Below are positions 1-11,167 of a stretch of DNA of 64,000 nucleotides, one piece after another (positions within the stretch are counted from its first letter, which is position 1; each line of letters begins with the position of its first letter). Below the pieces are notes generated by a model, which saw only the letters and a program-made list of their open reading frames with translations, was not told where the DNA came from and made no database searches. The position numbers and the translations under genes are program-made. Source of the DNA: Allolobophora icterica (Eukaryota; Annelida; Clitellata; Crassiclitellata; Lumbricidae); contig OY744617.1 of NCBI GenBank assembly GCA_963556255.1, positions 26,786,871 to 26,850,870 of the forward strand, read 5' to 3'.

Positions 1-231
1 TGACGCGAATATCTGTTGGCAGAACGTATCTGTCGCCCACCATCCACGCATCAGTCCGTAGGTTGGCAAGTAGTTCGTTATTGCTGCCATTTTCATGGTC
101 ACTATCCATATCAGTCTGAACCGACTGAGTTATGACGGCTGGACAGTCATGTTCGTCTTCATCAGCTTCAGAAATACTGGAAGTGTAGTCAGAATAATCT
201 CTATGAGAGATTCGGACGTCATTAGATCTGC
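1..231 (-). CDS. piggyBac-like transposase, N-terminal fragment (partial)
   Basis: One frame is open from about 231 down to base 1 and continues outside the window. It codes for an acidic Ser/Asp/Glu-rich stretch (it includes SISEADEDEHDCP and TDMDSDHENGSNNELL), like the acidic N-terminal region common in piggyBac transposases. A good Met start (MSDDDFMQI) lies about 20 bases further upstream in another frame and hits a stop at once, so there is either a one-base frameshift or a different start. No catalytic Asp can be judged because the core lies outside. The assignment rests mainly on the TTAA-bounded end next to it. Confidence 0.4.
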
Positions 232-552
232 ATGAAATCATCATCTGACATGTACAAATTTCTAAAGAACTTCTGCTGCAGTTTTGCATTTTCCACTGGA
301 AGCCGACATTTTGACCAAAAAACAACGATACAAAGAGCCCCCAAAAAATATATTTTTCTATGTTCAAATTTTAGAAACAATCATTTCCTAGTGTCACTAA
401 CTGTGTTGTGCTATTATTCCCACGCCAATAGATATATTATCGAGACGCCAGGTATTATACAGTAACCGTTCTCTGAAGGACGAGTTAACTCGTCCTCGGC
501 GCCTGCATAAACTTCTGTAGGACGAGTTAACTCGTCCCTGGCGGTCAATGTG
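1..552 (-). mobile_element. piggyBac-type DNA transposon, 5' end, continues beyond window
   Basis: Read on the - strand, the element starts at 552 immediately inside a TTAA (553-556). The terminal sequence is CACATTGACCGCCAGGGACG, and it is followed by two copies of the perfect palindrome GGACGAGTTAACTCGTCC (near 479-496 and 518-535). A TTAA target with CpG-rich ends and subterminal palindromes is typical of piggyBac-like elements. The base after TTAA continues into an old tandem repeat (AACAGTTTTAATTAAT) whose other copies read CTTTAAAACAG, so the insertion site is visible in the undisturbed copies. The transposase frame runs leftward off the window. Confidence 0.6.
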
Positions 553-556
553 TTAA

Positions 557-2290
557 AACAGTTTTAATTAATGCTATACATAAGAGAAACGCTAGAGGAT
601 AAGGAGGAGGGGATAAAGGTAGGAGGAAGAAGGGTGAAGGCATTGAGATTTGCAGATGACCAGGCGATGCTGGCAACTAGCCAGGAGGGCTTACAAAGGA
701 TGATGAATCGTCTAAATACGGTATCGCTGGAATATGAAATAAAAATAAACGTAAAGAAGACAAAGGTAATGAAAATAAGCAAGAGAAGCGGTATAACACC
801 ACAAACAATAAAGATCACACTAAACGGAGAAGAAATAGAACAGGTGGAGAAGTTTTGCTATCTAGGAAGTGTGATCACAGACGATGCAAGATGCCACGAG
901 GAAATAAAAAGAAGAATATCCATGGGAAAATATGCATTTTACAAAAGAGGAGAGCTGATGAGAGGAAGCTTAAGCAAGAATCTAAAGAAGAGAATGGTGA
1001 AGACACTGGTGTGGAGTGTTGTTCTGTACGGCTCCGAGACATGGACAATGAGGAAGGACGACATAAAAAGATTGGAGGCCTTCGAGATGTGGGTGTTCCG
1101 CAGAATGGAGAGAGTTAGCTGGGCGGAACGGAGGACGAACGAGGAAATCCTGCAAATGGTAGAAGAACAAAGATCACTCATAAGTACTATACGCGGACGA
1201 CAAAGGAAATGGATCGGGCACATCCTAAGGAGTGAGACACTGCTAAGAGACATCATGGAGGGAAGGATGGAGGGGAGAAAGACGCGAGGAAGACCGAGGG
1301 CAATGCTGCTAGACTGGATGATGACAAAAGAAGAAGGATACAGTGGACTGAAGAGAAGAGCACAAGACAGAGAACGATGGCGTCATTGGTCATACGAACC
1401 TGCCGGTGGGCAGAGAACATAAAGAAGATTCCACAGCTCGTTTAAGCGCTAACTTAAAATCACTTAACAAATCCAAAAATAGCAAAAGATTCTAATGTCA
1501 TAATTATAATTATTATGTATTGGGTATTTATGACTGAAGTTGTATTACTATTTCTTGTGTGGAACAATTTTTGCGGAATACTGTTTAATTAACATCTAAC
1601 CATTTCATAGATATGTGTGTCATTGCCTCATAGGCAATGACAATGTTAGATACATTGCTTTAAATGATGTGACATTAGTAACATCGTACAACTCTTTTTA
1701 AATGGTGTCTTTTTCGGATACTATAAGTGTCTCATTTTCTGTTAATTGTATTTGTGATTTGTCGTTAACGGCCATTGATGTCATAGGACGACGTTAAACT
1801 TTGGAATAATAATAACCGCTAGCTTACTTGCAGCAAAAAATAATCAAGGTGAAGTTAATTGTCGTCAACTGTCCTGACAGCCAGAAGGTGTCGTTAAACT
1901 ATAGATAATTCGATGATCTTGTTCGACACCTTTAAAACAGTTTTGATTAATTCTATATATTCCTCAACTCCGTTTAATCGCTACTTCTCTAGTGAATGAA
2001 CATTATAAGGCAAAGTTGTTGTTAACGGCCATGGCAGTCAGAAAATGTCGTTAACTGGATAATTCGACGACCTCTTTCGATACCTTTATAACAGTTGCAA
2101 CAATTGCTATATATTCTTCAGCTGCGTTTAAGCGCTGGTTTCTAACTAAACTCGCCTGTAGTAAAGCAAAGTTGGCGTCAACGGCCCTGGCAGACGTAGG
2201 ATGTTGTTAAACGATGATCTCGTTCGGCACCTTTGAAGCACTTACAACTGATGCTTTATAATCGTCAACTACGTATTATAGGTATAAACG
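557..2290 (+). repeat. Old diverged tandem repeat (~170-190 bp unit), interrupted
   Basis: Three diverged copies run in tandem from about 1740 to 2290. Each has the order: GTTAACGGCC-like start, TGTCGTTAAAC, a GATAATTCGA/GATGATCT block, TTCGACACCTTTAAAACAG, an ATTAATTCTATATATTC block, then CGTTTAAGCGCT. A fourth copy is split: its middle (AACAGTTTTAATTAATGCTATA) is at 557-578 and its end (GCTCGTTTAAGCGCTAAC) is at 1436-1453, with the RTE fragment between them. The piggyBac end occupies the TTAA of that same copy. Confidence 0.6.
577..1422 (+). pseudogene. RTE-type LINE reverse transcriptase, 5'-truncated copy
   Basis: The frame codes for the C-terminal half of an RTE/BovB-like LINE polyprotein. 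It has the RT catalytic box FADD in the context [14 protein letters not shown], then [21 protein letters not shown], the block [34 protein letters not shown], and the tail motifs WIGHILR and [10 protein letters not shown], ending in TAA at 1420-1422. The endonuclease and the fingers and palm upstream of the FADD box are missing, so this is a dead 5'-truncated insertion. The visible frame itself is intact, which suggests a fairly young copy. Confidence 0.88.
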
Positions 2291-2414
2291 ATGCAGGAGA
2301 AAACAACTGTATTTTGATATTGCCCTCCTTACCAAGTTCAGAACTTTTTCAGAAGTGCACACGACCATACGACAGAACATCGATGGCGCTGGGTCGCTAC
2401 GCAGTGGCTTTATA

Positions 2415-2456
2415 AGTACGCCTATATTCGAGCCTGCGACCCTCCGGTTACAAGGC
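2415..2456 (-). repeat. Inverted fragment of the adjacent SINE (B-box region)
   Basis: Read on the - strand this stretch gives GCCTTGTAACCGGAGGGTCG followed by CAGGCTCGAA, nearly identical to GCCTTGTGACCGGAGGGTTG followed by CAGGTTCGAA in the SINE at 2472-2708. The two form an imperfect inverted repeat with a short spacer. Confidence 0.6.
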
Positions 2457-2471
2457 ACAGAACAGTATTGT

Positions 2472-2708
2472 GGGGCGTGGTGGCTCAATGGTAAGTTCGG
2501 CGCCTTGTGACCGGAGGGTTGCAGGTTCGAATCCCACTCTAGCCGCTGCGTACGGACCTTGGGCAAGTCCTTCTCTCGCAATTGCTCATGGCGCTTCGGC
2601 ATGAAAATTCCGGCACAGTATCAAATGCTGTAATCGGGAGCGCCTCTGAGTAGTAGTTGACTTCGAGAGGCGCTATAGAAACATCCGGAATAAATAAATA
2701 AATAAATA
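2472..2708 (+). mobile_element. tRNA-derived SINE (family T) with LINE-like 3' tail
   Basis: The head resembles a tRNA gene: A-box-like TGGCTCAATGG and B-box GGTTCGAATCCC. The body contains CTTGGGCAAGTCCTTCTCTC, also found at 31043-31238 (reversed) and 62502-62705. The 3' part has the paired words GAGCGCCTCTGAG and GAGAGGCGCTATAGAAA and ends in (AATA)n. That tail is the same as the 3' end of the LINE remnant at 33409-34996. Confidence 0.8.
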
Positions 2709-2748
2709 CCGCTACACCACTGCGACCTATGGATCAACGATAATTTTT

Positions 2749-2870
<122 letters not shown>

Positions 2871-2959
2871 TAAAGGACCTTCCTGGAAGTGGACATGTTT
2901 TGGCTAGCTTTCTGAAAGTGACAATCGGTTAAGAGTTACATACTACAGCGGAGGAAGCC

Positions 2960-3500
2960 TTCTCATTAATTTACTTCCCGTCGATAGGCGGCGCTGCGAC
3001 GTCGATATTTCCCGCCAAAAGCACCACTTAATTGTTAATGATAGGTCGTCTGCCATATAATCCACCCACTGACTGAGTGGCGAGTAAGAGCTGTGCGCCA
3101 CGGCTGGCGTTTCGTCGGCGCTGCTGCATCCAAGTACACCTTAATAAGTGGTGTGCACCGTAAAACGATGCCGCCGGTCGACGATCGATTGGCGTTTACT
3201 TCCGGCGGAAGTATACGAGGCAACAACCGGCGATTAGGACCGCTAGGTGGCGGGGCGATAATTGGCGCGCATTAGAGGAAGACGGTCCAATGGTCTTTAG
3301 TGGCGCGGAGGGAGCGTTCGCGGAAGAGCATAGACTACAATTTCTGTCGTTGCGGAAGTCGACGGTGGCACTGATTCGAGGAGCTTAAGAGCGCCTCTAG
3401 CGGCGGAGAGGACAATTAGAAGGTCTTTATGGCGGAAGCAGTTCGCGGGAAATGGACAGGACTTGTGAAATCCGACGATGAAAGAGGACGATGCCGGCTA
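2960..3500. promoter_or_regulatory. Unique CpG/ATTA-rich island, candidate regulatory element
   Basis: This is complex non-repetitive sequence without a convincing reading frame. It contains homeodomain-type cores (CTTAATTGTTAATGAT near 3025, ATAATTGG near 3259), a CCAAT word (3287) and many CpGs. It resembles other islands in this window. The regulatory role is inferred from composition and proximity to a homeobox gene; there is no direct evidence. Confidence 0.25.
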
Positions 3501-3759
3501 TGAGGATGTTCCCTCCCAGAAATCCATCTACTATGCCATGTCCCACCCACCCAGCTATGCTGGAATAAAGAGGGACTAATAACCAGAAATTGGCCTCCAG
3601 AAAGAGATTAGAAGATTAGGATTAAGGCAGCCGGTGACAGCTTAATCTCGTTTAATAAACGCCTGCATAAGAATTTATTGTTCTCGCAAGGAGATGAACA
3701 CTTAATGACGAAATTAGTTGTTGCAATTCGACGACGAGGCTCTCTCTGTCTCTGTCTGT

Positions 3760-3970
3760 CTGTCTCTTTCTGTCTGTCTGTCTGTATATTTGTATGTAAT
3801 GTATGTACATGTATGTATGTCTATCTGTCTGTCAGTCAGTCAGTCAGTCAGTCAGTCAGTCAGTCAGTCAGTCAGTCAGTCAGTCAGTCAGTCAGTCAGT
3901 CAGTCAGTCAGTCAGTCAGTCAGTCAGTCAGTCAGTCAGTCAGTCAGTCAGTCAGTCAGTCAGTCAGTCA

Positions 3971-4029
<59 letters not shown>

Positions 4030-4030
4030 A
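3760..4030. repeat. (CAGT)n then (CTGT)n tetranucleotide arrays
   Basis: A TCTG-rich lead-in is followed by about 35 nearly perfect CAGT units (3830-3971), then about 15 CTGT units (3972-4030). The two arrays differ by one base of the motif (A to T), so one probably grew from a point mutant of the other. Open frames here are artefacts. Confidence 0.97.
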
Positions 4031-4439
4031 GTAAAATTGTCGTGAGTCGTGTGTTTAGCTTGATAAGTAAATGACTGTTATTTCCAAAATTAAAAAGATA
4101 TATTTACAATAACAAACAGAAACAAAACCACGAGGTATTGTACAACTGTTGCCTTTGAGTTGACAATTAGACGTATTCATGATCCTGTTGCTTCAGTGAC
4201 ATCAGTATTGATGACGCATAAGGTCAAACTTTAACTCTTATTGTTCACATGACTAGAAGATAACACAGCGCAATATGAAGGCAGTTGAAGGAAGTGATTG
4301 ATAAACTGAAATAATTGATTGCCTCCAGCTTTTCTTCAATCAACAGTCGTGATTTCTATAATTTCACATTGGAAAATTGCGATTCAAAGAATTCCAATTG
4401 TGCTTGTTTATTTTTTGCACATCTGTGTATGTATGGCTG
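4031..4439. other. Unique AT-rich sequence, no gene seen
   Basis: No coding signal, repeat or RNA motif was recognised. Confidence 0.5.
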
Positions 4440-4872
4440 TGTTTTTCTGTGTGTCTGCGTGTTTGTCTAATTGTGTGCTCGTCTGTATCTGTCTGTATGT
4501 CTCTATATTCATCTGTCTGCGTGTGTCTGTATTTCGGTTTGTGTCTGTGTGCCTGTCTGTCAACCTGTCTCCCTGCCTGCTTGTCCGTCTGTCTATCTGC
4601 CTGTATGTCTGCCTGCCAGTCTGTCTGTCTGTCTATCTGCCTGTCTGTCTGCCTGCCAGTCTGTCTGTCTGTCTATCTGCCTGTCTGCCTGCCTCCCAAT
4701 CTGTCTGTCTGTCTATCTGCCTGTCTGTCTGCCTGCGCGTGTGTCTGTCCATCTGTCTGTCTATCAGTCTGTCTGTCTGTCTATCTTTCTGTCTATCTGT
4801 CTGTCTGCTTGCTGTCTATCTGTCCATCTGTCTGTCTGTCTATCTGTCTGTCTGGCTGTGTCTATATGTCAG
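4440..4872. repeat. Degenerate (TCTG)n with a 40-bp higher-order unit
   Basis: TCTG/TATC words dominate. Between about 4591 and 4750 a 40-bp unit (TCTATCTGCCTG then TCTGCCTGCCAG then TCTGTCTGTCTG) repeats four times with few changes, a minisatellite built on a microsatellite. Confidence 0.9.
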
Positions 4873-5039
4873 TCCTTGGGGATTTCTCGTCAAACATGTC
4901 TAATGGACTGCATGCTTTCGTCTCGAGCGCACACAGTAGGACCGACCGACCGATCGACCCCTGGCCAGCGACAACGTTTCTCCCGATGACGTGTAATCTG
5001 GCAACGATGGCTTCTGCTCAGGTTCCCTCCTAAATCGAC

Positions 5040-5440
5040 ACTCATCAAAAACACGTTCGCTTTAAAGTTGGTCCTGGCGGATGATTACGGTCATTAAACG
5101 CCCCACGAACCGCACGCGAAGGACCAAAGGACCGACCGAGGAGGGACCCAGTCGACTGCCGAACCTTTCGACGTAGAGGCCCCCTCTACGTCCGCCGGCG
5201 AGTTAAGAGCGGGTGCATTGAAAGCGACGCCGTCCGCCCATCTCTCGTCGGCTAATGGCTCGCCTTGGGACGGTCGACGATCTGGAATCGCCCGCGGTTG
5301 CCAGGCGAGCGCTATGCAAATCGCACTAAATGAAATCAAAACAAGCCCAATTGACGCCCGATTCAGCGTCAAACGGCCCGATTTCTAAAGAGCTTTTGAC
5401 GCGAATTAGGTCGTCCGCAACAGCGTGAAGAGACGTCATT
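5040..5440. promoter_or_regulatory. Unique CpG/ATTA-rich island with an octamer, candidate regulatory element
   Basis: Complex sequence with a perfect POU octamer ATGCAAAT at 5314-5321, CCCAATTGACG near 5348, GCGAATTAGG near 5401 and TCATTTAATC near 5436. The frame open on the - strand is short and unlike any protein I know. Role inferred from composition. Confidence 0.27.
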
Positions 5441-6140
5441 TAATCTTCATCTCCTTCATATTTCACGGCTCACGCGGCAGCAGCCCACGTGGAGGGGTGG
5501 GACGGTCGGGTAGTGTCCGGGGATGCGCCTAGCCCAAGGAGACAGGCTATCAAGCATACAGAAGCACACAGAGAGACAAACAGAAAGGAACAGAGAGACA
5601 GACAGAAAGGAACAGGTCTGATTTGCTATGATAGCGCCGGTGCGAGCGACAAAGGCGCTCCTAAGGGACAGTGCTCGGCAGATCACCCGTCCATTTAACC
5701 GGCTAATTAAAGGTAAACGTCGTCTGATGTGCATTGACGTCCAGTCGTCGTCCGAATCCTCTGCTGACCGTGGCCTCCATTTCGACCGGTGACTGACGCT
5801 AAATAAAACTCCACAAAGAAATGAAACTGTATTTTATTAGCGGGTCGTTAGAATGAGGTGCTCTATCCATCTGATCTCCTCCTCCTCAGAGACATCTGTC
5901 GATGTTAGCGGCTGCTTTGATCAATCTGATGTGTTCTGAAAACTACTTACATCTCATTTTTATCCTCAGCGATTTTCTTAATCGTCGTCGTCATCATCAT
6001 CTTCGCCGTTGATATCGCCATCTTAATAATCGAAATTATATTTATCTCAATCATCTTTATTATCGGTCAGTATCATTTTGAAACATGAAGAAAAGCCGGA
6101 ACTCGAACCAGCACAACCTGTGGATCACAGGAATCACAGT
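5441..6140. other. Intergenic, no gene recognised
   Basis: Mixed sequence with a short CAGA/GACA-rich patch (5560-5620) and an ATC-rich patch (5985-6065). No supported coding region. Confidence 0.5.
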
Positions 6141-6144
6141 CTGT

Positions 6145-6375
6145 GTGGTATTGCGATCAAAACAATACAGAACAATACAATGCAACGCAGTACACTGAAA
6201 TACAATGCATTGCAAAGTATAAAACAATACATTACAATATAATGCAGTGCAATACAATGCAATGCGATGAAATACATTGCAATACAATAGAAAGCTATGC
6301 AATATAATGCAACTAAATACAGTGCAGTAAAACACAATACAATACAAACAATGCATAAGATACAATACAACTCAA
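6145..6375. repeat. Degenerate (ATACA)n/(ATGCA)n pentanucleotide repeat
   Basis: Words such as ACAATACAATGCA recur with a 5-base period and many point changes, so this is an old pentanucleotide array. Confidence 0.85.
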
Positions 6376-6439
6376 GTACAGAATGCCCATATCTTCGAAT
6401 TATGTCAGGCAGAGCCATCTCAATTCTCCCTCATTCCAT

Positions 6440-7327
6440 CCATCCTTCCATCAATCTATTCATCAATCCATCCATCCATCCATACATTCATCCATCCATC
6501 CATCCATCCATCCAAACAATTCATTCATTAATCTATCCTTTCATCCATCCATCTACTCATCCATCCATCCATCCATCCATCCATCCATCCACTCATCCAT
6601 CCATCCATCCATCCATCCATCCATCCATCCATCCATCCATCCATCCATCCATCCATCCACCCATCCATCCATCCATCCATCCATCCATCCACCCATCCAT
6701 CCACTCATCTATCCATCCACTCATCCATCGAACGATCGATCGATCGATCCATCCACTCATCCATCCATCCACCCATCCATCCACTCATCCGTCCATCCAT
6801 CCATCCACTCATCCATCCATCCATCCATCCATCCATCCATCCATCCATCCATCTACTCATCCATCCATCCACTCATCTATCCATCCATTCACTCATCCAT
6901 CCATCCACTCATCTATCCATCCATCCACTCATCTATCCATCCATCCATCCATCCATCCACTCATCCACCCATCCACTCATCCATCCATCCATCCATCCAT
7001 CCATCCATCCATCCATCCATCCATCCACTCATCCATTCATCCATCCATCGATCCATCGATCCATCCATCCACTCATCCACTCATCCATCCATCCATCCAT
7101 CCATCCATCCATCCATCCATCCATCCATCCATCCATCCATCCATCCATCCATCCATCCATCCATCCATCCATCCATCCATCCATCCATCCATCCATCCAT
7201 CCATCCATCCATCCATCCATCCATCCATCCATCCATCCATCCATCCATCCATCCATCCATCCATCCATCCATCCATCCATCCATCCATCCATCCATCCAC
7301 TCATCCATCCATCCATTCATCCATCCA
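6440..7327. repeat. (CCAT)n tetranucleotide array, ~890 bp
   Basis: About 220 CCAT units. The left half carries variants (CACT, CATT, CGAT), while 7081-7300 is almost perfect. The His/Pro/Ser/Ile frames on + and Met/Asp/Gly/Trp frames on - are trivial products of a 4-base repeat. Confidence 0.98.
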
Positions 7328-7399
7328 CGTGCTTTTAATCCCTGATTGAAAACGCACCTTGTTCTGTCATGTAAAGGCGGGAGAACGTCGTACCCATCG

Positions 7400-8145
7400 C
7401 ATTGTTGAGTCACATCAAATTATTATATCTGTGCGATTTCGACATGACAGAAAGAATTCGTTTGTATACGCCGAGATTCCGCCGTCCTGCGAATTTCCGC
7501 CACGGTTCACAGCGAATAAGCCGCACTAAGTAAACTGCACACAAAACCCTAAGTAAGTAAATTGTCGCGGACCTGTTACAATCGCCTCCTCTTCGACCGT
7601 ACACTTCTCAATAGTCGGATTTCTCTCTTTAGCTATTCAACTCCTCCGCCGACTGCTCTATTAAGCGTCGGCGCGTCCTAATAACCATCCGCCGCATCAA
7701 ATAGTCCGCGGCGGATTCGCACATCGCGCCGACAACAAAGACGTCCCTTTAGCGATTTAAACTTAATAATTAAAATCTGTCAGATGTGACGGGTTCGGCT
7801 AAGTAGCGAACGCGTGAAATCGCTTCTGCGAGTTAATAAGTCTCGGTGGGAGAAGGCGTAAGCCCTCTGGCCTCTCTCAATTCCACTAATATTCCGACAA
7901 AGGTTCACGGCTTGCACGCACCCGATGTAAGCGATCGCTTTTAATCGGGAGTGGGGCGCGCGAATCCTCTTGAAAACGGTGGGCGGCCATTGTATCGGCT
8001 CACCTGGTGGGGCGGGGGAGGATGAAAGAACGGCGGCACAGGTGAGGCGAATAGCAATTGGCAATTTCTTGCATCAACATTATCTGTCAGAGAAAGCATT
8101 GTCCGCCAAGACCTGCGAAGCGTCGAATCCGCATCACCCATTAGG
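7400..8145. promoter_or_regulatory. Unique CpG/ATTA-rich island, candidate regulatory element
   Basis: Complex sequence rich in CpG and TAAT/ATTA: CTTAATAATTAAAATC near 7760, GAGTTAATAAGTC near 7830, GCGATCGCTTTTAATCGGG near 7930, and CCGCGGCGGA near 7708. Frames are short and not protein-like. Role inferred. Confidence 0.25.
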
Positions 8146-8148
8146 CGT

Positions 8149-8609
<461 letters not shown>

Positions 8610-8912
8610 TTTTAGCTCCTCTGTCTGTCTCTATGTCTGTCTGTCTGTCTGTCTGTATGTCTGTCTGTATGTCTCTATGTCTGCATGCATGCCTGTATGC
8701 ATGTCTGTCTGTCTGTCTGTATGTATGTCTGTCTGTTTGTCTGTATGTCTGTCCTGTCTATCAGTCTGTCCGTCTGTATGTCTCTATATCTTTATGCATG
8801 TCTGCATGTCTGTCTGTTTGTCTGTATGTCTGTCCTGTCTATCAATCTGTCCGTCTGTATGTCTCTTTATCTTTATGCATGTCTGTACGTCTGTATGTAT
8901 GTCTGTCTGTCC
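8610..8912. repeat. Degenerate (TCTG/TATG)n with an 84-bp duplication
   Basis: The block with GTCTGTTTGTCTGTATGTCT, then the off-register word GTCCTGTCTATCA, occurs twice, about 84 bp apart (near 8727 and 8811). The shared out-of-phase word shows a duplication rather than chance. Confidence 0.9.
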
Positions 8913-9041
8913 GTCTCTCATGCGAATCACTCAGATATCACTCATCTATTTATTCACCTGTTAGGCCACAGTTCTGCCTTCAGCCTTAAGTAAATAAATA
9001 TACATTCGCAATGATTCGTATTCATAATAGGTACAGATAAT

Positions 9042-9042
9042 G

Positions 9043-9137
<95 letters not shown>

Positions 9138-9309
9138 ACGCACACGCACACGCACACGCACACGCACACGCACACGCACACGCACACGCACACGCACACG
9201 CACACGCACACGCACACGCACACGCACACGCACACGCACACGCACACGCACACGCACACGCACACGCACACGCACACGCACACGCACACGCACACACACA
9301 CACACACAC

Positions 9310-9352
<43 letters not shown>
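9042..9352. repeat. (CA)n-(CACACG)n-(CA)n compound array
   Basis: A perfect CA run (9042-9126) leads into about 27 perfect copies of the hexamer CACACG (to about 9292), then CA again with one CCTA interruption. The sequence alternates purine and pyrimidine throughout. Confidence 0.98.
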
Positions 9353-9599
9353 ATGCAACGTAGATGCGTATATTTGGTAGAGAATAGAGATGACATTAGA
9401 AAATGTAATTTTCTTATTTTTCTATTTGAAAATTAATTGTAGTTAATTAAAATGCGGTTATATGCGGGCGGAGAAGAACCAGCGGTGTCGTTGCGAACCG
9501 ATTGGACCTTGGCGGCGCAGTAGCTCGAGAAGTCGGATGTAGTATAAAGGAGGGGTCAAAAGACGATGGTGCTAATCGATGACGGCTATATATGAGTAC

Positions 9600-9785
9600 A
9601 TGTCACCGACCGTACACTGTCGTCTGTCAGTACGTGGAGATCAGACGACGAGGCATATGGCTGGCCATCGCCCTCAAATGCTGGGGCTAATAAAAACTAA
9701 GATCGCTCTAACACTTAATTTCATACATGTATATGGCTGCCTCTGTTGGCCAGCTTAAAGGACTTCTCTTCGATCTTCTTCATAT
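9600..9785 (+). mobile_element. SINE family A, 3' part
   Basis: GTACACTGTCGTCTGTCAG near 9612 and the 3' block TGGCTGCCTCTGTTGGC followed by CAGCTTAAAGGACT (near 9735-9765) match 13570-13690 and 11500-11545. No tRNA-like head is seen to the left, so the copy is truncated. Confidence 0.5.
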
Positions 9786-9822
9786 AAAAGACAAATACTG
9801 TTAAGAGTGACAAGGTTTTGCC

Positions 9823-9828
9823 TTTATT
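9823..9828 (-). promoter_or_regulatory. Candidate poly(A) signal AATAAA
   Basis: TTTATT on + reads AATAAA on -, about 410 bases downstream of the stop of the 10364-10235 exon. It is the first good signal I see for that transcript. Confidence 0.35.
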
Positions 9829-10234
9829 TTTGCACTTGAACATTATAAAAATACTTAGATAAAATTCGATGTTAAATACACGTTTGCAACATTTTTTCAT
9901 AATTTGAAAAGAATTGTCACTCCGACTGTTGCGTTCACCTTATACTTTCACCTTTAACACATGTATGATCGTCCACAACATGAAACTATAGTAATGGGTG
10001 AATTTTACTGGTAGTAGGCTTGGAATTTGTTCAACTTCAATTGATTACCTCGCTTTTTTTACAATTTGTAATGTGTCTGTTTTTTTAAATTTGTTACGGC
10101 AGTCTGATGTAATAGCCGGCTTCCGACAGTTGACTATGTAGGTTAGAGTGAACATGCGTGAAATTGTAATCTACTGATGGGGTGGGGCAGAGTCGCACAG
10201 CAGATGTGTTTTAACAGCAGCCAGGTTTCCGCTG

Positions 10235-10364
10235 TCATCTAGGACAATTGCCGTCCAAACCGCAATCGGGACTGTCGCGATACTGCTCGTATGCTTCCCA
10301 TTCGTCCTCGATTTGCCGCCTGTAATCTAGAATGCGCTGAAGTTCTGGGGTCGGTCGAAGGGTC
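10235..10364 (-). CDS. Terminal coding exon, acidic/Tyr-rich C-terminus
   Basis: Read on -, a clean acceptor (CTTCTGTATGCAG) is followed by one base and then 42 codons ending in TGA (10237-10235). The peptide starts TLRPTPELQRILDYRRQ and continues IEDEWEAYEQYRDSPDC, then GLDGNCPR; it is compact, charged and protein-like with no low complexity. The incoming phase (one base) fits the outgoing phase (two bases) of the large exon at 20052-17292, giving an Arg codon at the junction, so I propose this as its 3'-terminal exon. The exon is too short to stand out as an open frame. No family recognised. Confidence 0.6.
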
Positions 10365-10380
10365 CTGCATACAGAAGGCA

Positions 10381-11104
10381 AATTAAGTAAGACAATTCCA
10401 CTTCCTCAGTACAGAATTTCAGTTAATTAATGTCAAGATTCCAATATAAGCTTATTTTCTGCAATTATATCGGCATAGGCATAGTTATTGAAGTATACGG
10501 CGCATCTGTAATTGATTAAATACTCGAGCTTGCATATCGCTCTGCATTCGTATTTGCACGTTTACTCGATAACTGTGACAATAGAAGTCTGCTTAATTAA
10601 GGTCGCTCATTTATCTAAGCTCATTCTCGATGACATTGTAATGCGCTGTTGCAGTACGTGTCACTGGGATAGGCCTAAGTGGCGCATGTGATTTACTAAA
10701 GCTGCGATTCGTCGAGGGCGAGAAGAGGTACTTCCTCTCATTTCACTGACGGGCAAGTTCACTGGGCCCAGTGTGTCCATATAGTGGGCCATCAGTTAAT
10801 ACAAGTGGCACAACTGCCGGCCCGCTGTGGTCCCAATGAACGATCTTGTCTGGGTTGTGACCATATCCATAACCTGGAGCCTAGTTTCTCATTCGCTCTG
10901 CTCCATTTTTTTAGTTTGGCATGCACCCCACTTTGCTCAGTAGCGAACATCGAATCTTTAATTCACCAAACATTGGTAGCACAAAGCAGGAAGAATATGA
11001 ATATGAAGAGCAACAAAAACCAAATCACTTATGGTAGGCTGTCTGAGAAAAACACATACAAGTCTGTCATCATCATTGTCATACAAAAGGCATGTACGGA
11101 TTAA
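10381..11104. other. Probable intron/intergenic, no gene recognised
   Basis: No supported frame or clear repeat. If the exon pairing proposed here is right, this is the start of a ~6.9-kb intron (- strand). Confidence 0.4.
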
Positions 11105-11120
11105 TCGTAGCTTGAACATC

Positions 11121-11126
11121 TTTATT
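11121..11126 (-). promoter_or_regulatory. Candidate poly(A) signal AATAAA
   Basis: TTTATT on + lies about 460 bases downstream of the stop of the Cys/Pro-rich frame (11588) and could end its transcript. Confidence 0.3.
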
Positions 11127-11167
11127 GCCACAGTTGCGCTATAGAAGTTCTTGGATTATGCTACTAC

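Noticed and set aside
5094..5372. 92-codon frame on - with a hydrophobic N-terminus
   Set aside because: No family similarity, random-like composition, in a CpG-rich island where chance frames are common.
6440..7327. Long open frames over (CCAT)n, 350 and 320 codons on + and Trp/Met/Asp/Gly frames on -
   Set aside because: A 4-base repeat without stop words is open in all frames; no start context, splice sites or complex sequence.
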